Source: Gordius sp. MW1 | Taxonomy: Eukaryota; Nematomorpha; Gordioida; Gordea; Gordiidae | NCBI GenBank assembly: GCA_964036665.1 | Contig: OZ038529.1 | Location: 16,996,060 to 17,060,059 of the forward strand | Direction of reading: 5' to 3' | DNA length: 64,000 nucleotides | Shown here: positions 36,301-47,747 of the stretch, piece after piece | Numbering within the stretch: the stretch's first letter is position 1 | Layout: every line of letters begins with the position of its first letter | Made by a program: the position numbers and the translations under genes | The notes under the pieces: model-generated | Database searches by the model: none | Seen by the model: only the letters and a program-made list of their open reading frames with translations | Told to the model about the DNA's origin: nothing

Positions 36301-39300
36301 ACCATTAATCAAATTCTTATTTATCGATTGATGTTTGTGACATTTAAATCGTTGGAATATAATTTGACCAAAATTTTTTCACTGATTTTATGTTACAATG
36401 ATTTAAAAATTAGTTGGAACTTTTTTTCCTTCATAATAAACCTCAATGGATTTATTCGAATATCACTTCGAAGACTTTGCTCCATGGCAGATTGAGATTT
36501 TTTATGTCAAAATTAGTAAATTAAATTTAAAACCTAATGAACCTCTTCGTCAACACGTTTCTGATATTTCGTCTGAGTTTCTATGTTACCTACTTGTCGA
36601 ATCACCCGTTTAATGTCAAGCTCCTTTTTTGCAAACTAATGTAAGGGCGGGGGCAAGTTATTCAAAATCAATCATTTATTTTCATGGGAAGTGAACAAGT
36701 GAATTAGGTAAAAGGAAAATAATGTTTTTTTGAAAATTTAATGCAAAAAGAAAAAGGATATATAAGCAGTCAGTCCTTTATGAAACTCTTAATACTTTTC
36801 ATTCATTTAATAATATTTATTATTCAAAAAATATTTTTTTCTACTAAGAGAGCAGGGATTTTAAAGATTTGATTTGGGACTTCACATGTTTAAATTTCTT
36901 AGCCCCATCAAACTAAAACAATCTTCCTAAAGTTTAGGTATTCAGTTTCAGAGCTTTGCATCAATTAATTTTTGTTCCATTGCGACAACACTCTAACGAC
37001 CTTTGGCTCACAGGCTTCAAAATAGTAGTAATTATTTGTAAATGTTTTATAGTCCTTTATAACACATTATACGATTTGGTAATAGAAAGGTTTAGCTTTA
37101 GAGTAAAAAATGCTGAATTATGTCAAAAATTATATATGATATTAACGTAAGCTCAGACACGTGCAGGTGTGGATGTAATGGGGAAACTTTATATTGAATG
37201 CTTCATTGCTGGTCAAATATCAAGGCATTAGGTGTAGTTTTTTTATTTGTTTATGTTTTATAAGTCAAAGTAGTTTAAGGTCAAATATATTACAATAGGC
37301 ATAAATTTGACATTAAGCGAAAGGTAAGCTAAGCATATTAAACTAATTTTAATGTTTTTTAGGAATATTTTTTTTGTTGAATTACACTTTTTCCTAGAAC
37401 AATTATTTCTTCAAACAATTCACTAGAATCAACAAAAACTTAGTTAGTAAGACCTAAATTGGCTTAGCTCCTAACCACTTAGCCCGACGGTTTATTTAAA
37501 AAGCTCCCGAGTCTAACCAGCTTGCTAGAGTTAGAAAACTCGAATTTCCGATTAGGTGGTTCAAAATTTTTGGACTTAGTATAATGCCAAAATTTCAGAA
37601 CTTTAAATAAATTAGGTGTCCAAAATATTTTATTAAATTAATACATTCGGTCAAAAATATGGTATATGTATTTATTTTTAAATAGTTTTATCAAATTACA
37701 CATGTTTAGAAGTTTTCTATATGAAAGAGGCCCGACCCTCTAAATATCATAAAGTTATTCTAAAAAAAATTACGCGGCCATATAAAAAATTGAGAAGCAA
37801 TAAAATAATTATAACTAGTAACAAAAGCTTGCCCAATAAGGCAGAGGCTTGATCCTAATAGAAGCTTGAAATTTTTTCCCGAATCGGCAAATATCTTTCG
37901 ATAAGACAGGTCAATTAAGCTTATAAGTTATAATTTTGTCATGGCCAGTGGCGTAGCTAGCATTTTTCCCTTGAGGGCCGAACTCAAATTTCACAGCTGT
38001 GGGGAGGGGCCAACGGCGATTAAAATTTTCCTAAAGCCTTTGTAAAACGTAAAAATCAATTATTCCTTAGTGCAATTTAATTCTTGAAAATTTGCTTGAA
38101 CTCCTACCTTTATTAGTCCATTATTTTTAAATCTTAATTGTTTCCTCTTGCGAAATTGGAGACCTACTATCAACCACCCCGCCAGTTAGAAATATTTAAA
38201 AATCTTGGCCCGGTTCGGGCCCATTAATATAATAATGGATACACCCAGTCCTCTAATTTTTTTACAAACCCGAGCCCGGGGCCGCATAATTTTCTTTTAA
38301 TTTTGCTTCTTTTTATATAGGATCGTAATTTTCTTAATGGCCTAATTAAACAATATATTTTTTATTCAAGATGTTAATAATAATCATACAAGAAATCATG
38401 CGTATAAAAATTTCAATTACCTTACTCTAATGTTTTAAGATTTTTAACCCTTATCAATTTAAATGCGCGTTTTGATATTGATGAATGAATCAATAACGAT
38501 AAAAATATAATATAATATAATTTCATTTTTATAATAAACATTAAATAAATATTAATCAATATAGAACATTAAAAAACACCTTTCTTTGTACTTTATGATA
38601 CACAGAAAATAATGATTTTGTAATGGACTTTCAGCAGGACTTCCGGGTTAAGCCCGACCCGCGTCTGCTAGGTTATATTACGGCCCGTCCCCTTTAATTT
38701 ATTTTTTTAGACTAAAATCCCGTCCCGTGGGTTGAGTTTTTAGGCCAGGCCTTGTCGGTATCCCCCGCAATAAATTTAAATTTTATTTATAATAAATAAC
38801 GCATATAGGTAAATAACAACGAAACTATGTAATTTAAAAGATTACATTAAGGCAACATAAAATTATATGCCGTATATTGAATTTGTGAAAAAAAGTTAAA
38901 GCCCATGGAACCGGTAGATTGACGAGAAAAATTTCAGTTTTTACAAAAACGGTATTGCCACAATCCCAAATAATATACCATACATATTTGCGGTTGTTTG
39001 TAGCTGGTTTTTTAAAAATACGTTAAGTTTTAATTGTTCGCCTTTTATTAATTGCATGATAATAAATAACAAAGCAGAAATATAATATAAATAAGGGTTT
39101 AGCTCAATTAAACGATTTATCTTTTTAAAAACTAATAATTAAAAGTATAATTTATTAAGTTGAGATATATTAAATAATTGCTTGGGGGCCAAAGGGTCTA
39201 GGATTTTTCTCTTAAGGGGGCCGAAGGGGCTAGGATTTTGCTCTTAAGGGGCGGGGGGGGTTTGGCCCACTTGGCCCCGTAGCTAAGTCGCTGGTCAAGG

Positions 39301-39692
39301 TTTACTTAAATATACTTTTTACGATGTATGATTATTAATGAAAACCATTTAAAAAATGTGTTTACTTTAATATTAATTGCCGATACTAAATCGGTCTTAT
39401 TAACATAAATAAATGACAACCTCGATCCATGGATCTACGCGGGCTCATAAATTTAAGGTAACTTAATAATTTTAATTTGTACAATTTCTGAATTCATTAT
39501 CTAATTAGATTAAATAAACTTAATTTTTTTTAATTTTTATAAATTAATATCTTATTAAATTATTTAAACTTATATGTTAATATATATTTAAATATAGCAT
39601 TGAGTTGCCATTGTATTCATAATTAAAGAAAAACATACCAAAAGCACTAGGATAATGCATACCAGGAATAAGGATATTAGCGATAACCGCAT
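33320..39692 (-). CDS. Secreted His/Gly-rich protein with KRS site and acidic tail, paralogue B (325 aa)
   Basis: Four coding exons on the - strand: 39692-39639, 35252-35200, 34284-34019 and 33924-33320, all GT-AG, phases 0, 2 and 1, giving an unbroken frame. Exon 1 encodes a signal peptide (MRLSLISLFLVCIILVLL). Exon 2 (53 nt) reads DLYETDGYYKEPKHSYH and aligns with the 53-nt exon of paralogue C. Exon 3 (266 nt) is His/Gly/Lys-rich with KWHFKKGYKHGYHAYG and GAGSKDYGHANKHYGSHHKD. Exon 4 continues the His-rich part to WWKGGEHKRSIND, the shared dibasic site, then a Ser/Asn-rich stretch and an Asp/Glu-rich tail (DEDELDDDFDEDEEDEKEY). The distant exon 1 is the least certain part. It is supported by the frame, the donor and a TATA box at the same spacing as in C. 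Function unknown; secretion and metal binding are inferred. Confidence 0.75.
34285..35199. other. Second intron of paralogue B
   Basis: 915-bp AT-rich intron. A patch with GGGCGGGTCGGGCG and GGGCCAAACCCGATTCGGG (~34965-35010) resembles the CCCGAA-type repeats of the tandem unit. No gene seen. Confidence 0.5.
35253..39638. other. Long first intron of paralogue B
   Basis: 4386-bp intron with transposon debris: a purine run (~35808-35830), GC-rich scraps with GCCCGG words (~38200-38290 and 38630-38770), and the hAT-like element listed separately at 37946-39293. No conserved coding sequence was recognised. Short ORFs near 36280 and 36956 have no supporting features. Confidence 0.5.
37946..39293. 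mobile_element. hAT-like element in the intron (CAGTGGCGTAGC ends)
   Basis: Starts CAGTGGCGTAGCTAGC and ends with the decayed inverse GTAGCTAAGTCGCTG. Flanks GTCATGGC (37938-37945) and GTCAAGGT (39294-39301) match at 6 of 8 positions, as an old 8-bp duplication would. The right end shares the GGGGCTAGGATTTTGCTCTTAAGGGG segment, in two copies, with the scrap at 4440-4536. No transposase ORF. Confidence 0.5.
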
Positions 39693-39750
39693 AGTGTTGA
39701 AGCCTAATAACATTTTAAATCATTCGAGACACAATAATAAAAGCTACCCA

Positions 39751-39759
39751 TTTTATAAA
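39751..39759 (-). promoter_or_regulatory. TATA box of paralogue B
   Basis: On the - strand the sequence reads TTTATAAAA about 60 nt upstream of the proposed ATG (39692). Paralogue C has a TATA box at the same distance. Confidence 0.55.
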
Positions 39760-40239
39760 GTTAATATTGTTTTTTATATATATTAATTTATATACATAAT
39801 GTCCTAATTTGTTAATTTTCAAGGTTAAGGTCTTAGTAACAAGATTCCATACCTATTCCTTAAAATAATCTTTAGTTAGATCGCACTAGGTTAGATTAGC
39901 TTAGTTATCTATATTTGTTATATTGCTTAGTTTAATGCGAAATTATCAACTAATCCTATCTTCTAACATAGTGTCTACCATCTATTGTCGCTTACTTGCC
40001 CTACTTTTTAAAATCTTGAACACGCAAGAAAAATTTATTATGGTATAATATGCTGAGCTATCACGATTTTTCCTTGTTTTGAACAATCATTTTTTTATTA
40101 AGCAAAACATATACGCCAGAAAACAGGAACTATGAATGGTTAATTATAATAGCTCATGAAACAAATAAGAATACATTAAGCATTAGACTAACAAAAAAAT
40201 AATATAAAATGGATCAATTAAAAAAATGAATAAATTTGG
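39760..40239. other. Spacer between paralogues B and C
   Basis: About 480 bp of AT-rich sequence holding the promoter of B and the 3' end of C. No additional gene seen. Confidence 0.5.
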
Positions 40240-41524
40240 TTATTTTGCGGAAACTTTTGATTTGGCGGCAGCTAGAGCTGTTTGCTTAGACGCTACGAAA
40301 GGGCTCTCAAAGTCACCTGAGGGTTCCTCTGATCTATCATCCTCACTATCGTAATAGCTATCATCCGTTTCCTCCTCTTCACCATCATCCTCATATTCAC
40401 TTTGTGCAGCCCCATTTAATGCATCTTTGCTTTGAGTGTGCAAAGATGAGGACGTTTTAAGGCTAGATAAGGTTTCAAACAAGTTGTTTTCGTTGGTCGC
40501 ATTAATTATATCAAAATTCTTATCGCTAGGTTGCATTTTCTCGTCACGGTCAATCATTTCATATAGAGTTATTTCTTTAAGCATAATTCTCCCCGCATTG
40601 TTTAAGAAAGATCTAGGATATTGACGATTTACATAGGCTAGTCGAGGATTAAGCATGATATTTGGTTTTGCCGTAGTATTATTTCGGTTATTGGTGAACG
40701 CATATTTACTAAGGGCCGATTGAGATCCTGCCATCGACGCCATTATAGAATCGTCGATGGAACGTTTGTGTTCCCCGCCTTTCCACCAATGACTGTTGTG
40801 ACCATCTTTGTGCCCTGAATTATGTCCATGATGACCTCCATTGTGATGACCTGTGGACAATTAACAGTTATAATATTCAGTTGCCAAATTGGCAGCAATT
40901 TCGAGTACTAATATTTATTCATATGTTCTAAAAAAACAGGTTACCCCAATGTTTATCTCCATGATCTTTGTGATGTCCACCATACTGTTTCGCAGCATGA
41001 CCATAATCTTTGTTTCCTGATCCATATTGATTCCCATAAGCATGATATCCATGTTTATATCCCTTTTTAAAATGCCAATTTTTCCAACCTTTATCTAAAT
41101 GGCCTTTTTTGAAATGTCCAGTTGAATGACCATGATGACCTTTAGCAAAATCTTTGTGATGTTTTTGGCCATAGTGCTTGTCGTGATGATTACCATATTT
41201 GCTGCCATGGCTAAATAAAATTGTCGTTAATCATTGATAAAGATAGTGAACGCACAATAAATGAATAAATTTGCATACTGTTTGTAATGATGTTTTGGCT
41301 GATGATGGTATCCATCCATCATGTATAAATCCTTGCAAAAAATACATCATTTTAGAGTTAGTAAAATATTGAGTTTTATAATTAGATCTAAAAAAACTTA
41401 CCATACAAACATAGACTAGGACTAGTGCAAATAACAACTTCAGGGAGTTTTTAAAAGAAATATCCAGTGCACCTGAAAATGAATAAACTTTAATATTTCA
41501 CACGATTACAAAAAACATACTCAT
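40240..41524 (-). CDS. Secreted His/Gly-rich protein with KRS site and acidic tail, paralogue C (334 aa)
   Basis: Five coding exons on the - strand: 41524-41521 (ATGA only), 41472-41402, 41331-41279, 41210-40945 and 40850-40240. All introns are GT-AG and the joined frame is open for 334 codons. The second exon supplies a hydrophobic signal segment (KLLFALVLVYVCM). The 53-nt exon reads DLYMMDGYHHQPKHHYK. The 266-nt exon is His/Gly/Lys-rich and contains NWHFKKGYKHGYHAYG and GSGNKDYGHAAKQYGGHHKD. The last exon continues HHNGGHHGHNSGHKDG to WWKGGEHKRSIDD with the shared dibasic site, then a Ser/Asn-rich region and an acidic stretch (EYEDDGEEEETDDSYYDSED). AATAAA on the - strand at 40099-40094 is a possible poly(A) signal. 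Compared with B it has one extra intron at the extreme 5' end. Processing at KR and metal binding are inferred. Confidence 0.85.
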
Positions 41525-41583
41525 TGTGAGAATAAGGCCCTTTATCTGCCTCTCAATATACCTAATGTGTAAAACCTAAATTG

Positions 41584-41592
41584 CTTTATATA
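41584..41592 (-). promoter_or_regulatory. TATA box of paralogue C
   Basis: TATATAAAG on the - strand, 60 nt upstream of the ATG at 41524, leaving room for a ~30-nt 5' UTR. Confidence 0.65.
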
Positions 41593-42155
41593 TTTAAGTT
41601 AGAATTTTGACCCAATAACAACCAAGGTTACATGACATATTGAAGTAATTGTGCTTTATCAAAGCCCTTCACGATCTGACCATGAAATACATATTAAAGC
41701 TGATAAGAAAAATGAGATTAGAGGTGTAAAGATTTTAATATTAATATAGCAGGGCTATTATTTAAGCTTTTATATAAATTCTATATCAAATTTTATATAA
41801 ATATTATACGTTTTTTAATCCAATCAAGCCACCTATTTATTATGCACGATTTAAAAAAATTTAAGCATCATAATGGTAAAAGAATTCAAGGGTGCCTGAT
41901 AAGGAAAAAAAGAATTTACATCGAGCTACATTCAAACTTATATTTACTAATATGTTAATGAAAAAGATAACAATAAGTATATCTTGGAAATAATATGCTC
42001 AGCGAAAACTATAATATGTGCCCTCTAAAATGAATATCTAAAATGCGTTAAAAGTAATGTAGGTATAAATCTATTATATATTATAAGTGTAACACACCAA
42101 CTAAACTTAAACTTAAAAAAAGTCACGGCAGCTCAACCTTCTAAAACCACTCACC
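41593..42155. other. AT-rich intergenic sequence
   Basis: Nothing recognisable apart from the upstream region of paralogue C and, at its right end, the 8-bp target duplication of the next element. Confidence 0.4.
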
Positions 42156-42292
42156 CAGGCGCGTAGCCAGGATTTTCTCCCGGGGGGGGGGAAATTTTTA
42201 AAAATTTTTTGTAACATTATTATTTCAACATAAAAAACAAAAAAAACATTAGATATTTTTTTTGGCCCCTCCCCCCCCTGGCTACGCCACTG
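42156..42292. mobile_element. hAT-like MITE (137 bp) with CACTCACC duplication
   Basis: Ends CAGGCGCGTAGCCAGG and CCTGGCTACGCCACTG form inverted repeats. The element is flanked by perfect 8-bp direct repeats CACTCACC (42148-42155 and 42293-42300). It has a G-run near the left end and a C-run near the right end and carries no ORF. Its left half matches the right half of the MITE at 46801-47054 in inverse orientation. Confidence 0.9.
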
Positions 42293-42300
42293 CACTCACC

Positions 42301-43830
42301 TCGTAACTCACTTTCACTATCTACAAATATCTCCATGGTCAACTAAAAACCTTGATTCATAATTTCAATTGTCTGAAGGAATAACTCTTTTAATGCATGT
42401 AAAAATAAAAAAAATTAGCAATAATAATCATTTAATTCAACACGATTCATATATAGGGATCAATTCTCTGTTTAGTTTAAATGTATTTCAATTATATTAG
42501 TCGTCAGTATATTATTTTTCGCGTACATTATTAAATGATTTAATACTACGGTCCCCCAATATTGTTTTCACTTTAATGACAATTTGGATATCTGTCCCTT
42601 TCCGATATATTGTTTTTTTGCCGTTGTGACTACTATGTATATTTTTATTCAGAGGCGTAGCTCTTTGTTTATGATAGTGAGAGCCCAACTTTGTTTTCAT
42701 TTAGCGAGCCATAAAACGTAATAATTGGGCACAGGCAAGCCCAATTGGTCAGCCCGACCTAAAAACAAGCCCACTTCAAGCTTAGATAAATATTACTATA
42801 ACATCCGCACGGCTTAGGCGCATCTTTTCAAGGGTCTCTTCCCTAGTTAAATTTTTTCTAAATTTTCTCAGTTTAAACATGCATTTATTTTTTTGGATAA
42901 TAGCTACGGCAATAATAAATAACAATGTAAAATGTTTTTTGATCAGAATTTAATTCAAACCGTATTATATATGTTTTTAATTTTCAAGTTACCTGATAAA
43001 TTGGACTCTTCATTATTTATTGATTTTAATATTCTTTGTTTTAAATCATTGTATAAAAGCAATTATTAGGGTTAAGATATGAGGGTGGGCCTTGGCTTGA
43101 GTGGGTTAAAAATGAATTGTTTTTTTGTTCAATTTGTGTTCTGACAATTTTAAGGATCGACGTTTCTTTTATGAGTAAGGGCTGAAATGCTTCTGGGGTA
43201 AAAAGATGTTAGTCAAAATAAATTTAACCTTATTAATATAAAAAACTATTTGAAGGTTGATTATAGCATAATATTGAAAGCAATAATTATTTCAAGCAGC
43301 TGATATAGCTAAATATAATAATAATCAGTATAATCGGTACATCGACTATAAAACGTTTGTTATGTGTTAAAATGTAGAAATAACTTACAAAATTATAAAA
43401 CGGTGATTTTTAACCATATTTACGAATTTATACGATTATCTAACCAGAATAAGCATGAGCAGTAATTACAATATAAACACTATGAGAATATTAAAACCCT
43501 ACTAAACTCACATAATAGAATGCCAAACTAATGTTTAACGAACCAAATTTGTCCAACCTGTCGATGACGACCATTGGAACACGTAATTCACCCCTAGCTG
43601 TGAGGTGTGGTTATTGTTTCGATCTCGTCTCGATCTCGAAAGCAAAATCTCGTTTCGTTACGGGTCCGATTATCACAATCTCATAAAGTTTTGACTTAAA
43701 AAATATCGATCTTGTATCGACAAGAATTTTTGACGTGTCTCGATTTTTAAATTTTTTATACTATATAAATTTAATGGCAAGCAACTTAAGCCGAAAAAAC
43801 TTAATATGCAACAGACATGTCATTAATATA
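42301..43830. other. AT-rich intergenic sequence
   Basis: No gene. A stretch at ~43590-43745 with CGATCTCGTCTCGATCTCG words resembles one at ~50715-50830 (CTCGTGTTCTTAACGTCTCGTCTC) and may be the edge of an element. TAGCTGTGAGGTGTGG at ~43600 and ACTAGGTGTGGC at ~50824 could be related termini. Confidence 0.35.
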
Positions 43831-44765
43831 GAAGGGAGACCGGGGCTAGTCGTAGCCCGGGGTTACTATTATCTTTGTAATTATTCTTTAAAATAATAAT
43901 GATATGTAATTAAAATTTAAACCGAATGTGTATATTCTCATTAGGTATAAGTAAAATTTTTTTTGTTTATAAATAATAAAATATAAAATTTTTATAGAGG
44001 AAAAACTATTTTTTCGGGGCTATTTGTAGCGCCTTTACAAAATTTTGTATTTTGGACATAAAATTTTTTTGGTTGTATATTTTGGACTAATTTAAGTTCT
44101 GTCTTATAAAGGAATATTTTTTCATATAAAAACCGTCAATGAATAAATTTTTATTTGCACTATAACCTGCTGAACTATTAATCGTTTATAAAAGTAGGGG
44201 TCGGGGCTAGTCGGAGAGGGGCTAGTGCTAGCCATTTTTCATTGCGTAGACAAATGTCAAGTTTAAAAACCAATAATTTTGTTTAATAATAATTTCTCCT
44301 AGCGTAATTTGGAATATTAATAGACTATTTAAAGATTTTCTCCATTGCAGAATTTGTCTTTTAGTGGTACCTGAATTAGTTTGTCATCTTGACCCTTTTT
44401 TATTTGTGTTATGTAAAATATAACCATATTACATTTGCATTCTCTATGTTTTTCTATAATAAAACAATCTTTTTATTGATTTGAGTTGGCATACACCAAG
44501 AGGAAGTGAAAACGTAAAAGATTATCTATTTGCCCCGGGCATTTTTTAAATTTTTAGGCATTTTTTAAATTTTTAGGATTTTGTTTTTTTAAAATTTAAT
44601 TTGTGAGAAAACTATTAATTTTTTCAATACGAATTTTTTTCCTATAGTAAAAATAGACCTTAAAATTACGTTCCAACAAAAAAATTGAATAATTTTTAGT
44701 TTTTTTGTAAACTCGATTTATTTTTTTATGGCTATTTAGTCCCCGGTCCCCCCCCCCCCCCTTTT
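43831..44765. repeat. Possible decayed element with GGGACCGGGGCTAG ends
   Basis: GGAGACCGGGGCTAGTCGTAGCC at the left and GGCTATTTAGTCCCCGGTCCCCC at the right are imperfect inverted repeats. A third similar word, GGTCGGGGCTAGTCGGAG, lies at ~44199. No ORF and no clear target duplication. Confidence 0.35.
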
Positions 44766-45364
44766 TAATTAATATAAAGGTATTATTAATTAATGAGTAT
44801 AACAGTTACCATAAAAAAGGCAAATTAAAATATATTCATTTGTATTAAAACCATCGTGCTGCCAAGTATATAATGACATATTGGTTAATAAGTTTACGGA
44901 TACGAATTTGGGCTAGCTGCAAAAGTGGCTAAAATTCAAAGTAATGCCTTTGGATAAAAAATGGCAAGGGTTTTGGGGCCTTATATACAACCATCATCAG
45001 TTATAATCTAAAGTTTTTGAATGCAGATTATAACGTTATAAAAACCCCAAAGATAAGAGCGGATAGTTCTTAATTCATAACATAAGTAATTAGTTACACA
45101 AATTACAATGTTGTAAGAGATCAATAAAAGTAGCATGGTTAATGAACTAGGACCATAGGCAGGATCGCCTAAAGGTTGGAAGGGGGGCTATTAAAAGAAA
45201 TATTAAAGGTATATAGATATTAGTGTCGTAAGCGGGTTCCCTCAAGGGGGGGGGGCGGCTTAACTTTCTGTTATAAAATTTAAACAAAAACTAATTTAAA
45301 CTATATACATTAAATATCTACGATGGGCTTTTGATAAAATGCGTTAATAACATTAAAAAACGGA
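44766..45364. other. AT-rich intergenic sequence with G-runs
   Basis: No gene. A worn G-rich patch at ~45175-45275 (GGAAGGGGGGCT, CAAGGGGGGGGGGCGGC) is likely MITE debris. Confidence 0.35.
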
Positions 45365-46385
45365 TGTTATTTAAGTGCACAGTAAGAAATTAAAAAATGC
45401 GCAGTAAAATATGCTCAGTAATATATTTAAGTGCGCAGTAAATTATTAAAAATTGCACAGTTAATTAATAATAAATTGCTCAGTAATTAAATAAAATTGC
45501 ACAGTTAATCAACAATAAATTGCTCAGTAATTTAATAAAATTGCTCAATAATTTAGTAAAATTGCTCAGTAATTAGATAGCCATTCTTAGTAATTTTATA
45601 ATATTTCTCAGTAATTTTGTAGCAATGAGCATTGCTCAGCATGGGCCTACGCAGGGGGGGGGGGCTGCCCCGCCCCCCCCCCCTAATTAAAAAAAAAATT
45701 TCAATACAAAAACCCTTAAAAATTAGAAAATATTATGTTTTGCCCCCCCCCCCCCCTAATTTGTCAGGGGGAGGCAGGGAGTGCCGCTGCCCCTCCCCCC
45801 ATAAGGAGACTTTTTTTTGCTCGCCGAAAAATTTTTGGTAAGGAAATTTTTTGGATGTCGAGACCTTTTTTTTTGCTCGCCGAAAAATTTTGTAAGGAAA
45901 ATTTTTTTTTGATTCTGCCCCCCCCCCCTAATTCAAAACCAGCGTACGCCCATGTTGCTCAGTAATTTAATAACATAGCTCAGTACCTCAATAATTTACT
46001 ATAATTGCTTAATAATTTGAATTGATAAGTAATTTTTGAGCATTGCTCAGAATTTAATAACATTGCTCAGTACCTCAATAATTTAATAAAATTGCTTAAT
46101 AATTTGAATTGATAAGTCGTTTTTGAGCATTGCTCAGTAATCAAAACACAACTTAGTTTTAAGTAACTGTGCAAAAATCATATTTAATGAACAGCATCGT
46201 AATAAATAACTGAACAAATGAATTTAATACTATGCAAAAAATTATTTTACTGAATATTATTTTTTTACTGAGCATTTAATTATTTTACAGTGCATTTGAT
46301 TATTTTACTGCGCATTTGATTATTTTACTGTGCATTTGAATTTTCTACTCCGCGAAAATTTAATTTTTTACTGTGCACATTAATT
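45365..46385. repeat. Inverted minisatellite, ATGCTCAGTAA-type words
   Basis: Many ~20-22-bp repeats of the form (T)GC(T/A/G)CAGTAATTNAATAA run on the + strand from ~45375 to ~45640 and on to ~46150. From ~46240 to ~46375 the same words appear inverted (TTTTACTGNGCATTTAATTA). The arms are therefore inverted around a central region, as in foldback elements. A complete MITE (45640-45954) has inserted into it. No ORF is present. Confidence 0.75.
45640..45954. mobile_element. hAT-like MITE (315 bp) with TTGCTCAG duplication
   Basis: Ends CATGGGCCTACGCAGG and CCAGCGTACGCCCATG. Flanked by 8-bp direct repeats TTGCTCAG at 45632-45639 and 45955-45962, which is a word of the host minisatellite, so the insertion is younger than the array. 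It contains four C-runs and no meaningful ORF. Confidence 0.88.
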
Positions 46386-46485
46386 TGTTCTCTTAAAAAA
46401 CCATTAACTGATTATTTTAAGTTTCGTGCAATTGCCAATATCTACTTTCAATTTTGCTCAATATACCCCGAGGTCATTGTTTAAA

Positions 46486-46636
46486 CATGCGCATAGCCAA
46501 GATTAGGATAAGGGGTGGGCAATAATGATTTAGGGAGGGGCAAAATGAGAATTTTTAAATTTTAGCCTTAATTATAATGAATTTTAAAAAAATTGGATTT
46601 AGAGGGGGGCAGCCGCCTCCCCTCGCTACGCCTATG
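46486..46636. mobile_element. hAT-like MITE, CATGNGCRTAGC family
   Basis: Ends CATGCGCATAGCC and CTCGCTACGCCTATG are inverted with mismatches. The interior (GGGTGGGCAATAATGATTTAGGGAGGGGC...GAGGGGGGCAGCCGCC) is clearly related to 51635-51778. No matching 8-bp flanks remain. Confidence 0.65.
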
Positions 46637-46800
46637 AGCCAGTCTATTCATTTGTGTTAACCAAGATAGAATGTCGTCCAAAAATTATTATAAAATACAT
46701 AAATGTTATTAGTGAAATAAAAATTGTACTTAAGAGACAATAAAATCAACAAATTGTTAACGCTTTTATCACCTTTTCAAAGGTTAGGATTGCAAGTGTT

Positions 46801-47054
46801 CAGTGGCGTAGACACGGGGGGGGGGGAACGGGAAATTCCCCCCCCCCCCCCCGGATTTATGAAAAATGAAATATTTTAGATCTAAAGTTTATATTTTATA
46901 GTTGTGCAACGTAACTGACCAAGTTGATTATTTATAATGACTTTCTTTATGTTTTATACCAGATTTTTTAATTTTTATGTTGAAATAATAATGTTAGGAA
47001 AAATTTTTGGAGGATTTCCCCCCCCCCCGGGAAAAAATCCTGGCTACGCGCCTG
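46801..47054. mobile_element. hAT-like MITE (254 bp) with CAAGTGTT duplication
   Basis: Starts CAGTGGCGTAGACACGGGG and ends CCTGGCTACGCGCCTG. Perfect 8-bp direct repeats CAAGTGTT lie at 46793-46800 and 47055-47062. G- and C-runs sit inside each end. No ORF. Confidence 0.9.
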
Positions 47055-47747
47055 CAAGTGTTGGGTAGAAGCAGATTCAAACCAGAATTTGCATTTGGTG
47101 GTTTTATTATTATATAAATTAGAACAACATTTAATTATTTATATCACAAAAAATAAGGAATAAATATGCTTAAATTTTTTAAAGTTTAAGTTTATTTTAG
47201 ACATTTATCATAAAATGCCAAAAATGTTATGCCCCCAATTTGATTGAATTAGAAAAATTGTCAAAAGTTATAATTTGGTTATTAAGGATGAGGTTTAAAT
47301 ATCACAAAATTGGTAATATTGCCACCGGTTGTTCAATCGAAGATAAATACATATTACTTTAATAGATCATTTGCAATTTTATATTTTTAATTTTTACGTT
47401 AAATTATTCATTAATAACTGTAAGAAAAATATGTTTTATTATAAATATTTTGAGGTTTGTATAATCATTAAAATTGCTAGCCCGGCCATATGGATAAATA
47501 TGTAAAAATGTGGGGGCCCGGGTTGGGCTATTGATTATTTATTTAAAGTTTCCGGCCCGTTTTAAATTAAAAAATGAAATTAAATAGAATAATAAATGAT
47601 TCGAGAATTTTCGGTGAAAATGCGTTCAAATTTAATATAGTCTATTTTTTCCTTCACCAACTTTCTATGAACACTCATTAAACACAATTATTTAAACGAT
47701 TTTTCGTCATGCTACTCATAAAATTAACTTTTAACTTAAACACTATA
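47055..47747. other. AT-rich intergenic sequence
   Basis: No gene. A GC-rich scrap at ~47478-47560 (GCCCGGCC, GGGGGCCCGGGTTGGGC) is probably transposon debris. Confidence 0.35.
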
